A stretch of DNA of 18,405 bases from JAWLBW01 sp041687475 (GTDB lineage Bacteria; J088; JAWLBW01). Shown piece by piece: positions 1-7,163 of this stretch (position 1 is the stretch's first letter; each line of letters opens with the position of its first letter). The notes under the pieces were generated by a model. That model saw only the letters and a program-made list of their open reading frames with translations. It was not told the origin of the DNA and searched no databases. The position numbers and the translations under genes are program-made. The DNA lies in the NCBI GenBank assembly GCA_041687475.1, contig JAWLBW010000059.1, positions 1-18,405 of the forward strand, given 5' to 3'.

Positions 1-232
1 GACACGGCGGTGCCGTGTCCCAGACAGGGTGAGACGGGGAAGCCGTGTCCGCACGGAATCACGTGCAGCACGGGTGATCGAGGGGACACGGCGGTGCCGT
101 GTCCGCACCGGGGAAACGGGGGAGCCGTGTTCCCGACGGTTGTACGGTTGCACGGGGGGACACGGCGGTGCCGTGTTCGCACGGAATCACGTGCAGCACG
201 GTTGCACGAGAGGACACGGCGGTGCCGTGTCC
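1..232. repeat. Palindromic intergenic repeat array
   Basis: Four copies of a 19-21 bp palindrome lie at 1-20 (cut by the window edge), 84-104, 159-177 and 212-232. Its arms are GGACACGGC and GCCGTGTCC around a GGT centre; the third copy has one arm changed at its last base. Half-elements AGCCGTGTCC (41-50) and AGCCGTGTT (123-131) follow GAGACGGGG or GAAACGGGG. A 23-bp sequence containing CACGTG is identical at 51-73 and 179-201, so part of the array is an imperfect duplication about 128 bp apart. Each palindrome could form a very stable hairpin in DNA or RNA. The array starts 11 nt past the stop of the TPR gene and may help end its transcript, although no U-run follows. The irregular spacing and shared spacers look like a REP/BIME-type element. 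The family is not recognised. Confidence 0.85.
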
Positions 233-242
233 CCGACAGGTC

Positions 243-1364
243 TCAGGTGTGGACGGCGGTGGGCCAGTGTTTGCCGGCTTCTTCGAGCTTTTCGCGGTGC
301 TTCGCGTTCCTGGGCTCCAGCGCCGCGAGCCGCCGGTAGCAGTCGACACATCCGTCTTCGTCGGCGAGGCGGTAGAGGCTGGCCAGGTACTTGAGGTAGG
401 TCGAATTTTTCGGAAAGTCGTCGACCAGCTTCTGCAGCAGCCGTGTCGATTCTTTCCTTCGACCAAGAACAGCGAGGGCGCGCGCGGTAATGAAGCGGGC
501 TTCGGCGTCGGTTCCCGGGTCACAGTCGGCAATGCGCTCGAGGTAGGGTTTTGCCATGTCGGGGGCGCGTCTTTCCATGAGAAAGCGGGCAGCCAGTCGA
601 AGCGCCTCGACGTTGTCGTGTTCCTGCTCAAGTACGAGTGAAAGCTGTACCATGGCACAGCCCGAAGATTGACGCCTGTAAAGTTCGGCGAGCGCCAATC
701 GATCACCGACCCTGTCGGGCGCACGGCGCAGGGCTTCGCGAAACGCCGCTTCGGCACGGTCGTAATACCCCCTCGCGCTCAGGCCCCGGCCGACTTCGGA
801 CCAGGCTTCGGGCTCCCAAAGCCCGGTCGATTCCCACGACGCCGGACGGTAGACTTCGTACACGCGGTCAGAAAGAAACCAATTGATCATGTATTTGTTA
901 TCAGGCTTGCCCAGCTTAATCTCGCGGCGCAGGTAGGGCGCGCGCATGCGCCACGTCTTACTCAGAAAGAGGGCCGCGTCGTCGAAGCGTCGCAGGTCAA
1001 GCAACAGGTAGAGAAACCGCTCGACGTCGTCATGTTGCTTGAAACGGGTCGCGAGTACCTGATAATTCAACGCACGAAAGGCGAGGTCGAGTTCGCCGGC
1101 CCAGATCGCGAGCTGGCCCAGCCTCCAGAGCCCGCGCGTATCGATACCTTTGCCGCCGTATCCCCCTTCCAACCGGTCGGCATGCATGCGCTTGAGCAGC
1201 TCGAATTCGACCGAGGTAGGACACTTTTCGGCCAGATAAAGGCACCAGTATCCATCGGGCCCTGTCATACGGGTTTCGAGGCATTCCCACAGGCTCTCGG
1301 GCGCTTGGTAGAAATCAAGCGCGAACTCGCCGTAGATAAGCGAGGTATCGGGTGGCCACCACAT
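243..1364 (-). CDS. TPR-repeat protein, function unknown
   Basis: This encodes a 373-residue, probably cytoplasmic protein with no signal peptide or membrane segment. The C-terminal half (about residues 186-354) reads as successive 33-34-residue TPR helix pairs, best at 188-219 (Gly, Tyr, Ala and Pro in the expected places) and continuing through about 252-284, 288-320 and 322-354. The N-terminal 180 residues are rich in Trp, Tyr and Leu and may hold more divergent helical repeats. TPR proteins usually act as interaction scaffolds; no catalytic motif is visible. I chose the ATG at 1364 because a TATAAT box ends 6 nt before it. A GTG at 1382 in the same frame would add six residues but would overlap that box. 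No Shine-Dalgarno precedes either start. The gene is separated from fadF by a terminator and about 650 bp, so it is probably transcribed alone. Confidence 0.8.
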   Translation of the reverse strand: MWWPPDTSLIYGEFALDFYQAPESLWECLETRMTGPDGYWCLYLAEKCPTSVEFELLKRMHADRLEGGYGGKGIDTRGLWRLGQLAIWAGELDLAFRALNYQVLATRFKQHDDVERFLYLLLDLRRFDDAALFLSKTWRMRAPYLRREIKLGKPDNKYMINWFLSDRVYEVYRPASWESTGLWEPEAWSEVGRGLSARGYYDRAEAAFREALRRAPDRVGDRLALAELYRRQSSGCAMVQLSLVLEQEHDNVEALRLAARFLMERRAPDMAKPYLERIADCDPGTDAEARFITARALAVLGRRKESTRLLQKLVDDFPKNSTYLKYLASLYRLADEDGCVDCYRRLAALEPRNAKHREKLEEAGKHWPTAVHT

Positions 1365-1370
1365 GCGGCG

Positions 1371-1399
1371 ATTATAAAACACTTCGACGGCTTTGCGAA
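1371..1399 (-). promoter_or_regulatory. Predicted leaderless promoter of the TPR gene
   Basis: On the minus strand a perfect TATAAT lies at 1376-1371, with TTCGCA (4 of 6 to TTGACA) 17 bp upstream at 1399-1394. Only six bases (CGCCGC) separate TATAAT from the ATG at 1364, so the predicted transcription start falls on or next to the A of the start codon. No Shine-Dalgarno is present, which suits a leaderless mRNA. Confidence 0.55.
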
Positions 1400-1577
1400 C
1401 CCCTTTTTTGCCATCCGAAGCTATATATTAAAGAGCAGACATAGCGGGCTTCCGCGTGCGTGAGCACGTGCCTCCCCGGCGAACGTTCTCCCCGGAAATC
1501 CACAATCCCCAATCTCATCATTCGTCACATTTTCGAGGTTGAAAAAAGGTTCCGTCTCGCTAATGATTCAGCCCCCG

Positions 1578-1853
1578 GGGGTCGGACCTGCGTAAGCACC
1601 GGAATATCCAGATGTTCAGCTCCGCCAGGATGGACTGTATCCTCTTAAACGGGCCATTCTACCGCCCAAAACGTACCGCTAGGCCCCTGCATTCTTACCT
1701 GGGTAGAAAACGACCGGCAAGCTCGTCGAAGAAACACCTTAGGGATTCTTAGAGGGGAAATTTCGACGGTCATTTACGCCCTGTAAGGCTTGCAGATGGC
1801 CTGTTTGACCCAGCATTCGTCGTACTTTCAGCAGCTTGGACAGGTCCGACCCC
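1578..1853. mobile_element. Possible MITE or IS relic with 13-bp TIRs
   Basis: GGGGTCGGACCTG at 1578-1590 and its exact reverse complement CAGGTCCGACCCC at 1841-1853 bound a 276-bp segment, the geometry of terminal inverted repeats. From memory, GGGGTC(A/G)GACC-type motifs recur near IS200-like and REP-associated transposases; I could not check this. No transposase is readable inside, and no target-site duplication is obvious. This could be a non-autonomous element, a deletion relic, or a chance pairing. Confidence 0.3.
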
Positions 1854-1866
1854 TGCGTCTTTTTTG

Positions 1867-1918
1867 GGCTGCTTGAAACCGGGTGGAAGCAGAAACTGCC
1901 TTCCCCATGAAAGCAGCC
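1867..1918. repeat. Large imperfect hairpin
   Basis: Arms GGCTGCTT (1867-1874) and AAGCAGCC (1911-1918) are perfect complements. Inside them, GGAAG-CAG-AAA-CTG-C-CTTCC can form a second stem with one bulge. A run of six T lies just left of it on the plus strand at 1860-1865. In the direction of fadF transcription the hairpin lies downstream of the strong terminator and is followed by A rather than U, so it is not a standard terminator for that gene. Confidence 0.45.
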
Positions 1919-2020
1919 GCAGTCTGGAGCCTTTACCCTTCCCCTTGAAACGCGCATGGGGAAGTCGTGGAGCAGGCAAAACTCTCGGGGTGGAAGCAGC
2001 GCCCCCTTCCCCCCGAAAAA
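1881..2020. repeat. Two-copy imperfect repeat (GGGTGGAAGCAG block)
   Basis: GGGTGGAAGCAG, six variable bases, then CCTTCCCC and a short A-rich end occurs at about 1881-1912 and again at about 1988-2020. CCTTCCCC followed by TTGAAA also appears near 1937-1950. The second copy runs into the fadF terminator. The pattern suggests local duplication of terminator-flanking DNA. Confidence 0.5.
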
Positions 2021-2055
2021 ACAGAGGGGAGAAGAGCGTATGCCCTTCTCCCCTC
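2016..2055 (-). terminator. Rho-independent terminator after fadF
   Basis: Reading the minus strand, GAGGGGAGAAG (2055-2045) and CTTCTCCCCTC (2034-2024) form a perfect 11-bp stem with a 10-nt loop whose ends can pair further. TGTTTTTT follows at once (2023-2016). It starts about 25 nt after the fadF stop codon, so it ends the hydrolase-fadF transcript and insulates the TPR gene. Confidence 0.92.
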
Positions 2056-2080
2056 GTGGGAACCCTTTCGGTCTGCGCGA

Positions 2081-4162
2081 CTACGCAGCCGGTTCGGCCG
2101 ACTTGCGAACCATGGCCTTGTGCACGAGTTCGACGAAGTCGTACACCTGCACCGATTCTTCCATGTTGTTCGCCTTGCGGGCGTCGTCGATCATGGTCAT
2201 GCAGAAGGGACAGGACACGGCCACGGTCTTGGCGCCGGTTTCCATGAGCTGGTCGAAACGGGCGTTGTTGACGCGGGGGGCTTCCTCTTCCATCCACATA
2301 CGGGCGCCGCCGGCGCCGCAGCACATGCTGTTTTCGCGGCTGCGTTCGGCTTCCTTGACTTCGAGGCCCGTGGCCATCTTGACCAGGTTGCGGGGTCCGT
2401 CGTAGTGGCCGTTGTAGCGTCCGAGGTAGCAGGGGTCGTGGAAGGTGATGTCCTGAATTTCCTTGACCGGGTTGAGCTTGAGCTTGCCCTCTTTGACGAG
2501 CTGGTCGATGAGCTCGCTGGAGTGAACCACCTCGTACTTGGCGCCCAGCTGGGGGTACTCGTTCTTGAGGGTGTTCATGCAGTGGGGGCAGTGGGCGACG
2601 ATTTTCTTCGTCTTGTGCGAGTCGAGGCTCTCGATGTTCATGCCGGCCATGATCTGCCACAGGTATTCGTTACCTGCGCGACGGGCCGTGTCGCCCGAGC
2701 AGCTTTCTTCCATCATGATGCCGTAATCGACGCCGGCTTCATTCAGAATCTCGACCATGCCCTGGGCGATTTTCTTGTTGCGGTCGTCATAGCTGGCGGC
2801 GCAACCGACCCAGTATACGTACTCGGCTTCTTCGCCTTCGTCGAGAATGCGAACGTCGTAGCCTTCGGTCCAGTCGAAACGCTTGTCGGCGCCCAGGTTC
2901 CAGGGGTTGCCGTTACGTTCCATGCCCTGGAAGGTACGCACGAGTTCCTGCGGGAATTCGTTCATGTTGGTGACCAGGTAGCGGCGCATGGCGACGATGC
3001 GGTCGACGTGGTCGATCATGACCGGGCAGGCGGTTTCGCAGTTGCGGCACGTGGTGCACGACCAGATGACTTCTTCGGAAATGACGGGACCGATCATGGT
3101 CTCGCCTTCCCAGTCTTCGCCGGTGCCGGTTTCGTGCGAGAGAATCCACTCCTGCTTGGCGTAGGCGTGGTCGCGCTGGTCGTCGATGAGTTTCTTCGGC
3201 GACAGGGGCTTGTCGGTGGCCCAGGCAGGGCAGACAGCCTGGCAGCGGCCGCACTCGGTGCAGGTGTACATGTCGAGTACGTCTTTCCACGAGTAGTCTT
3301 CGACGCGGCCGGCGCCGATGTTTTCTTCGCGCTCGACGCGGCCTTCGATGTCGTCGATGAACGACAGGGCGCCGTAGGGCTTGAGGTTGCGGAAGAAGAC
3401 GTTCGGAATGGCCGTGAGCACGTGAAAGTGCTTACCGTACGGCAGGAAGTTCAGGAACACCACCACGGTGGCGATGTGCACGTAGAAGTTCAGGCTGCCG
3501 AAGCCGCGCAGGAACGCTTCGCCGGCGCCGCTGAAGAGGGGGGCGAGAATCCACCCCGAAATGGGCGACCAGTCGCGCAGCAGAATGAGATCGTTGGCGT
3601 GGGCCATGATCGAGGCGGCCCCGGCTTCGCCGAGACCGCCGTCGAGGGCGCGCTGGGCCAGCACATATTCCGACGCATCGTAGAAGAGGTCGGTAACCAT
3701 GAGGCCGGCAATCATCATGAGAATGAAGTTGGCTTCGCCCGAGTAAGTCAGGCGGGCCGGCTTCGTGACGAGGCGGCGATACAGGGCCAGCGATACGCCG
3801 ACGAGCACCACGGGTTCGATGATGTCCTTGGCCGCGATGTAGACGAGGCCCGGAAGCGTGGTGAAGATGGCGTAGAAAATGTCGGGCGAGTAGGCCAGCA
3901 CGTACAGCGAGACGGTGCGAATCGCGAGAATCGAGAAACCCGCAAAGATCATGATGTGCATGGCGCCGGCATAGGGGTCCTTGAACATGCGCTGCTGCGC
4001 AAGTGCGTACTGGACCACCGCCTTGATACGGGCGGGAATGTTATCGAGCCGGTTTTCCTTCTTGCGCCCGCTGAACATGAGGCGCAGACGCTTGTTCGCC
4101 GTATAGGCGAAGGCGCCGAGCGCGACCAGCAGGATCAGGGATGTAATAATGGGCCGAATCAT
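2081..4162 (-). CDS. fadF: Membrane Fe-S oxidoreductase, ETF:menaquinone type
   Basis: This 693-residue protein is built like Bacillus FadF and mycobacterial EtfD, which pass electrons from reduced ETF to menaquinone during beta-oxidation. Hydrophobic segments near residues 4-22, 65-90, 98-125, 144-160 and 225-245, with several His, form the membrane part. Two 4Fe-4S motifs follow: Cys301, 304, 307, 311 and Cys369, 372, 375, 379. Two CCG-type cysteine-rich domains, as in heterodisulfide reductase HdrD, complete it: Cys454, 488, 525, 528 and Cys578, 614-615, 651, 654. The start is fixed by GAAGGAGG 6 nt before the ATG. It lies 43 nt behind an alpha/beta hydrolase gene and downstream of acd-etfBA. 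A related HdrD/GlpC-like role cannot be excluded from sequence alone, but the local etf genes favour the ETF role. The symbol follows the family, not experiment. Confidence 0.9.
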   Translation of the reverse strand: MIRPIITSLILLVALGAFAYTANKRLRLMFSGRKKENRLDNIPARIKAVVQYALAQQRMFKDPYAGAMHIMIFAGFSILAIRTVSLYVLAYSPDIFYAIFTTLPGLVYIAAKDIIEPVVLVGVSLALYRRLVTKPARLTYSGEANFILMMIAGLMVTDLFYDASEYVLAQRALDGGLGEAGAASIMAHANDLILLRDWSPISGWILAPLFSGAGEAFLRGFGSLNFYVHIATVVVFLNFLPYGKHFHVLTAIPNVFFRNLKPYGALSFIDDIEGRVEREENIGAGRVEDYSWKDVLDMYTCTECGRCQAVCPAWATDKPLSPKKLIDDQRDHAYAKQEWILSHETGTGEDWEGETMIGPVISEEVIWSCTTCRNCETACPVMIDHVDRIVAMRRYLVTNMNEFPQELVRTFQGMERNGNPWNLGADKRFDWTEGYDVRILDEGEEAEYVYWVGCAASYDDRNKKIAQGMVEILNEAGVDYGIMMEESCSGDTARRAGNEYLWQIMAGMNIESLDSHKTKKIVAHCPHCMNTLKNEYPQLGAKYEVVHSSELIDQLVKEGKLKLNPVKEIQDITFHDPCYLGRYNGHYDGPRNLVKMATGLEVKEAERSRENSMCCGAGGARMWMEEEAPRVNNARFDQLMETGAKTVAVSCPFCMTMIDDARKANNMEESVQVYDFVELVHKAMVRKSAEPAA

Positions 4163-4205
4163 CTCTGGCCTCCTTCACAAAGCCGAGTGTTGAATGGTTG
4201 CGTCT

Positions 4206-5021
4206 TCACGCGCCCATTGCGCCGCCGTCGGGTTCCCGTGACGGCAGCGACCGGACGAACGAAAGCAGCGCGGCATTGAAGCCGTCTGGGTTTTCCAGCA
4301 TCGGCATGTGGCCGACGCCCTCAATCAAATGCAATGCGGCTCCCGGAATCGTTTGCGCGAGAAAGCGCGCATACTTTTCGGGAGTCATCTGGTCGGCGGT
4401 ACCCGATACGACGAGCGTGGGCACGTCGATATCGCCGACGCGGGACATGGCGTCCCAGCGGTCGGCCGCCGTGAAATCGTTGGCAAACACCGCCCCCGGC
4501 GTGGCGAGCAGCTCGCGGCGCATGAGCGTAAGCGCTTCGTCCGAGACGCCCGGGCCGTACAGCATGCCGCCGACCATATCGATCCAATCGGCGGGTTCGC
4601 TGTTGCGCATGGCCTCGAGAAACGCCGGCATGACGCGCAGGCGCGCTCCGGTGGCCGCGAGCACGAGCCCTGCAGCCGGGTAGCCGCCGAGCGCCACTTC
4701 CATGGCGACGGCGCCGCCGAGACTGTGGCCGGCAAGCACGACGCCGCGATTTTCGAGTTCCAACTCGTCGGCCGCGAGAAGCGCCCTCATGAAGGCGGCG
4801 TATTCTTCGACCGACTCGCAGGGGCTTCCATCGCTGCCGCCGTGGCCGGGCAGGTCGACGAGCACCACCCGCGCCGCTTCGCCAAGGGCGCGAAACTGAC
4901 CGAGCCAGTGCGTCTTGTTGCCCCCCGCACCGTGAATGCAGACCACCGCGGGCCGCGTGTCGCCCCCGGCGTCGCGGCTCATGCGAACGGAAACGCTCTT
5001 TCCGTCGATTCGTATCTGCAT
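4206..5021 (-). CDS. Alpha/beta-fold hydrolase
   Basis: This 271-residue serine hydrolase has the classic alpha/beta fold order: oxyanion-hole HG at residues 30-31, the nucleophile elbow GHSLG with Ser100, an acid at Asp210 (GTADQ), and His238 (GVGHMP). There is no signal peptide, so it is probably cytoplasmic. The family covers esterases, lipases, thioesterases and C-C hydrolases, and the substrate cannot be read from sequence. Placement directly before fadF and near acd-etfBA suggests work on acyl esters or acyl-CoA, but that is inference. The ATG at 5021 gives the natural N-terminus; no Shine-Dalgarno precedes it, while a TATACT box lies 23 nt upstream. It is 74 nt downstream of the MBL gene and is probably co-transcribed with fadF. 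Confidence 0.85.
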   Translation of the reverse strand: MQIRIDGKSVSVRMSRDAGGDTRPAVVCIHGAGGNKTHWLGQFRALGEAARVVLVDLPGHGGSDGSPCESVEEYAAFMRALLAADELELENRGVVLAGHSLGGAVAMEVALGGYPAAGLVLAATGARLRVMPAFLEAMRNSEPADWIDMVGGMLYGPGVSDEALTLMRRELLATPGAVFANDFTAADRWDAMSRVGDIDVPTLVVSGTADQMTPEKYARFLAQTIPGAALHLIEGVGHMPMLENPDGFNAALLSFVRSLPSREPDGGAMGA

Positions 5022-5044
5022 AACAAAGTTACGGGTAAACGATT

Positions 5045-5050
5045 AGTATA
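5045..5050 (-). promoter_or_regulatory. Possible -10 box for hydrolase-fadF
   Basis: TATACT on the minus strand lies 23 nt before the hydrolase ATG. It would give a leader of roughly 17 nt without a Shine-Dalgarno sequence. No good -35 box is seen 16-18 bp upstream. A GGCGG-TCAG-CCGCC hairpin (about 5060-5073) lies just upstream, between the MBL stop and this box. Confidence 0.3.
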
Positions 5051-5095
5051 GCCAGTCAGGGCGGTCAGCCGCCAGTAAGCGAGCCGACCGGGGTT

Positions 5096-6121
5096 TCACG
5101 CCGCCGCGGGAAAGGGTATCGGTTCGGCGCGCAGGCGGCGAAACAGGCGCGCGCCGCCGCGCTCGTCGACCGCGATTTCGCCGCGGTGCACCATCATCTC
5201 GAGATTGCCCAGAATTTCACTGAAACCGAGAAACATTTCGAAGCCTTTGAGGCGTCGATAGTAGGTCTGCACGAGCGCAAAGGCCGAAGCCGGCTCGTCG
5301 AGCATGCCGAAGAGTTTCTTCTGCCGGCGCTCGTAAAAAGCATTCATGGAAGCGGCCAATTCACGGGCGTCGCGCACGAAGGGGCCGTGCGCCGGAAGCC
5401 CCAGGCGAAGGCCGTTGTCGATGATGCGGGTCAGCGAGTCGAAATAACGCACCAGGCTTGGAATCTTGCGACCGCTCGCATCGAGTTCGAAAAGCGGGTT
5501 CGGCGAAATGCCGTGCAGCAGGTGGTCGCCGGTAACGGCCACGCCGGTGTCGCCGAAATAGTAGGCCACGCAGCCGGGTGTGTGGCCCGGAACCTCAAAC
5601 ACCTTCAGGTCGAAGCGGTCGAAAGCGAAGCTGTCGCCGTCGCGCACCGGCGTGGGCTCGTCAATGTAATTGGCGAAAGTGTCGCCCCCGAAAAGCACGG
5701 TGTCGAGGTAGCCGACGAGTTCGCCGGGAAACCCCCAAGACTCGATTTCGGCCCGGTACAGAGACACCAGCCGCGCCTTTTCGGCGGGTGCAAGCGGCAT
5801 GACCTTGTTGAAGTCGGCCGGGTGCAGAAAAACTTCGGCTCCCCTTTCCTGAAAGGGGCGGGCGTTGCCGTAATGATCGATGTGTCCGTGGGTGAGAAAG
5901 ACGCGCTTGATGTCGCCCAGTTCGTAGCCGTGTTTCGCCAGGGCGCGACCGAGCCATTTTTCATTGGCTTCGGTATAGAGCCCGGTGTCGACAAGGGCCG
6001 GGCGGCTGTCTTCGATCAGGTAGAAATGCACGTGCCTGCCGGTCTGCTTGAAAGGTATTTCAAGCGTCAGGGGCCTGACACGCAAATGGTCGAGGCAACC
6101 GGTAAGCTCGTCGAAAGTCAT
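5096..6121 (-). CDS. Metallo-beta-lactamase-fold hydrolase (LACTB2-like)
   Basis: This 341-residue protein has a complete MBL metal site: HGHIDH (His78, His80, Asp82, His83), His180 in PGHTPG, Asp199 in TGDH and His245 near the end of the core. A C-terminal helical region (about 250-341) with a winged-helix look resembles LACTB2/glyoxalase II-like members. It is predicted to be a soluble two-metal hydrolase of thioesters, phosphodiesters or similar bonds; the substrate is unknown. The ATG at 6121 is the only sensible start. No Shine-Dalgarno precedes it, and it begins within 15 nt of a predicted terminator behind etfA. It is therefore read either by read-through from etfBA or from an overlapping promoter I cannot define. 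Confidence 0.85.
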   Translation of the reverse strand: MTFDELTGCLDHLRVRPLTLEIPFKQTGRHVHFYLIEDSRPALVDTGLYTEANEKWLGRALAKHGYELGDIKRVFLTHGHIDHYGNARPFQERGAEVFLHPADFNKVMPLAPAEKARLVSLYRAEIESWGFPGELVGYLDTVLFGGDTFANYIDEPTPVRDGDSFAFDRFDLKVFEVPGHTPGCVAYYFGDTGVAVTGDHLLHGISPNPLFELDASGRKIPSLVRYFDSLTRIIDNGLRLGLPAHGPFVRDARELAASMNAFYERRQKKLFGMLDEPASAFALVQTYYRRLKGFEMFLGFSEILGNLEMMVHRGEIAVDERGGARLFRRLRAEPIPFPAAA

Positions 6122-6130
6122 AACACACGA

Positions 6131-6165
6131 AAAGGTGCGGCAGCCGGAAATGCTCCGGCTGCCGC
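6131..6165 (-). terminator. Terminator or attenuator after etfA
   Basis: A perfect 12-bp GC-rich stem (6165-6154 with 6148-6137, core CGGCAGCCGGA) closes a 5-nt loop. On the minus strand it is followed by ACCTTTTCG, a short U-run. It sits 7 nt past the etfA stop codon. The U-run is only four bases, so termination may be partial and allow expression of the downstream MBL gene. Confidence 0.7.
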
Positions 6166-6172
6166 GGAAGTA

Positions 6173-7141
6173 TCAGGCGCCTACGCCGGCCTTCTTCAAC
6201 TCATCGATGAGCTCGGGCACGGCCTTGAAGAGGTCGCCGATGAGACCGTAGTCGGCACCGGCGAAGATCGGGGCCTCGCCGTCCTTGTTGATGGCGACGA
6301 TGACCTTCGAGTCCTTCATGCCGGCCCAGTGCTGAATGGCACCGCTGATGCCGACGGCGAAGTACAGCTCGGGGGCAACGATCTTGCCGGTCTGGCCGAC
6401 CTGCATGTCGTTGGGTACCCAGCCGCTGTCGACGGCCGCCCGGCTCGCGCCGACGGCAGCGCCGAGGGTGTCGGCCAGAGCGTTGATGGGCTCGAAGTCG
6501 CCCTTCGTACCACGACCGCCCGAAACGACGACGCGGGCTTCGGTCAGACCCGGGCGCTCGCTCTTGGTTTCGTCGAACTTGACGAAGCTCGTGCGCAGCG
6601 AACCGGCGTCGACATCGACGTTGGCCGTGGTCTTTTCCGAGGCGCCGCCGGTGGCTTCGGCCGCGCTGAAGGCGGTGCCGCGAACGGTGGCCACGATGAT
6701 CGGGGTCGTCACTTCGACGGTAGCAATGACGTTACCGGCGAACATCGGACGGTTGAACTTGTTCGGACCTTCGATGGACGTGATGTCGCTCGCCATGCCG
6801 GCGCCCAGGGCGGCGGCAACGCGGGGCAGCAGGTCCTTGCCGGTCGTGGTGGCGCTGGCCAGCACGAGTTCGGCGCCTTCGGCCTTGGCCACGTCGGTCA
6901 CCACCTTGGTGTACGACTCGGACAGGTAACGCTCGAGCACCGGGGCGTCGGCCACGATGACCTTGGCAGCACCGTAACCGGTGAGCTGATCGGCAACCGC
7001 GCCGACGTTCGCGCCGAGCACGAGAATGGCGAAGTCGCCGCCGTTCTTCGACGCGGCCTCGCGGGCAGCCGACACGGCCGACAGCGTCGCCGGGCGAAGC
7101 TGGCCCATGTATTGTTCTGCAACAACCAGAATCTTAGCCAT
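6173..7141 (-). CDS. etfA: Electron transfer flavoprotein, alpha subunit
   Basis: EtfA binds FAD and, with EtfB, carries electrons from acyl-CoA dehydrogenases to a membrane quinone reductase. The 322-residue length is typical. The FAD-binding C-terminal domain is intact: SGGRG (207-211), GASRA (231-235), VGQTGK (248-253), ELYFAVGISGAIQH (258-271) and AINKD (283-287). The N-terminal domain (1-190) has the usual nucleotide-binding-like fold. The start at 7141 is fixed by AAGGAG 8 nt upstream. It follows etfB by 22 nt and is surely co-transcribed. It reads as an ordinary group I, beta-oxidation type ETF, since it lies beside a lipid-type acyl-CoA dehydrogenase and not beside fixCX. Confidence 0.97.
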   Translation of the reverse strand: MAKILVVAEQYMGQLRPATLSAVSAAREAASKNGGDFAILVLGANVGAVADQLTGYGAAKVIVADAPVLERYLSESYTKVVTDVAKAEGAELVLASATTTGKDLLPRVAAALGAGMASDITSIEGPNKFNRPMFAGNVIATVEVTTPIIVATVRGTAFSAAEATGGASEKTTANVDVDAGSLRTSFVKFDETKSERPGLTEARVVVSGGRGTKGDFEPINALADTLGAAVGASRAAVDSGWVPNDMQVGQTGKIVAPELYFAVGISGAIQHWAGMKDSKVIVAINKDGEAPIFAGADYGLIGDLFKAVPELIDELKKAGVGA

Positions 7142-7163
7142 GATTTTTTCTCCTTCGCCTGAG

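Larger units (their letters stand above)
1383..2014. other. Gene-free intergenic stretch
   Basis: About 630 bp between the TPR gene and the fadF terminator hold no convincing gene. Short open frames occur but lack a ribosome site and a coherent protein. The stretch looks more AT-rich than its surroundings near 1400-1560. It contains a 13-bp inverted repeat pair (1578-1590 and 1841-1853), a large imperfect hairpin at 1867-1918, a 10-bp inverted pair CTTCCCCATG/CATGGGGAAG (1900-1909 and 1955-1964) and a repeated GGGTGGAAGCAG block. It could be eroded mobile-element or repeat DNA. Confidence 0.6.

Noticed and set aside
1..232. CRISPR array
   Set aside because: Repeat spacing is irregular (about 84, 74 and 54 bp), the intervals share sequence with each other, the unit is a full palindrome, and no cas gene is near.
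1460..1648. Small gene in the long intergenic region
   Set aside because: No ribosome site, no recognisable protein features, and it overlaps the inverted-repeat segment.
1967..4279. A 770-codon open frame on the plus strand across the fadF gene
   Set aside because: It is antisense to a fully conserved Fe-S oxidoreductase, has no ribosome site, and shows only the Val/His/Asp/Gly-rich composition expected from reading a GC-rich gene backwards.
5186..7162. A 658-codon plus-strand frame across the MBL and etfA genes
   Set aside because: It is antisense to two well-supported genes and crosses their intergenic terminator; there are no domain motifs.
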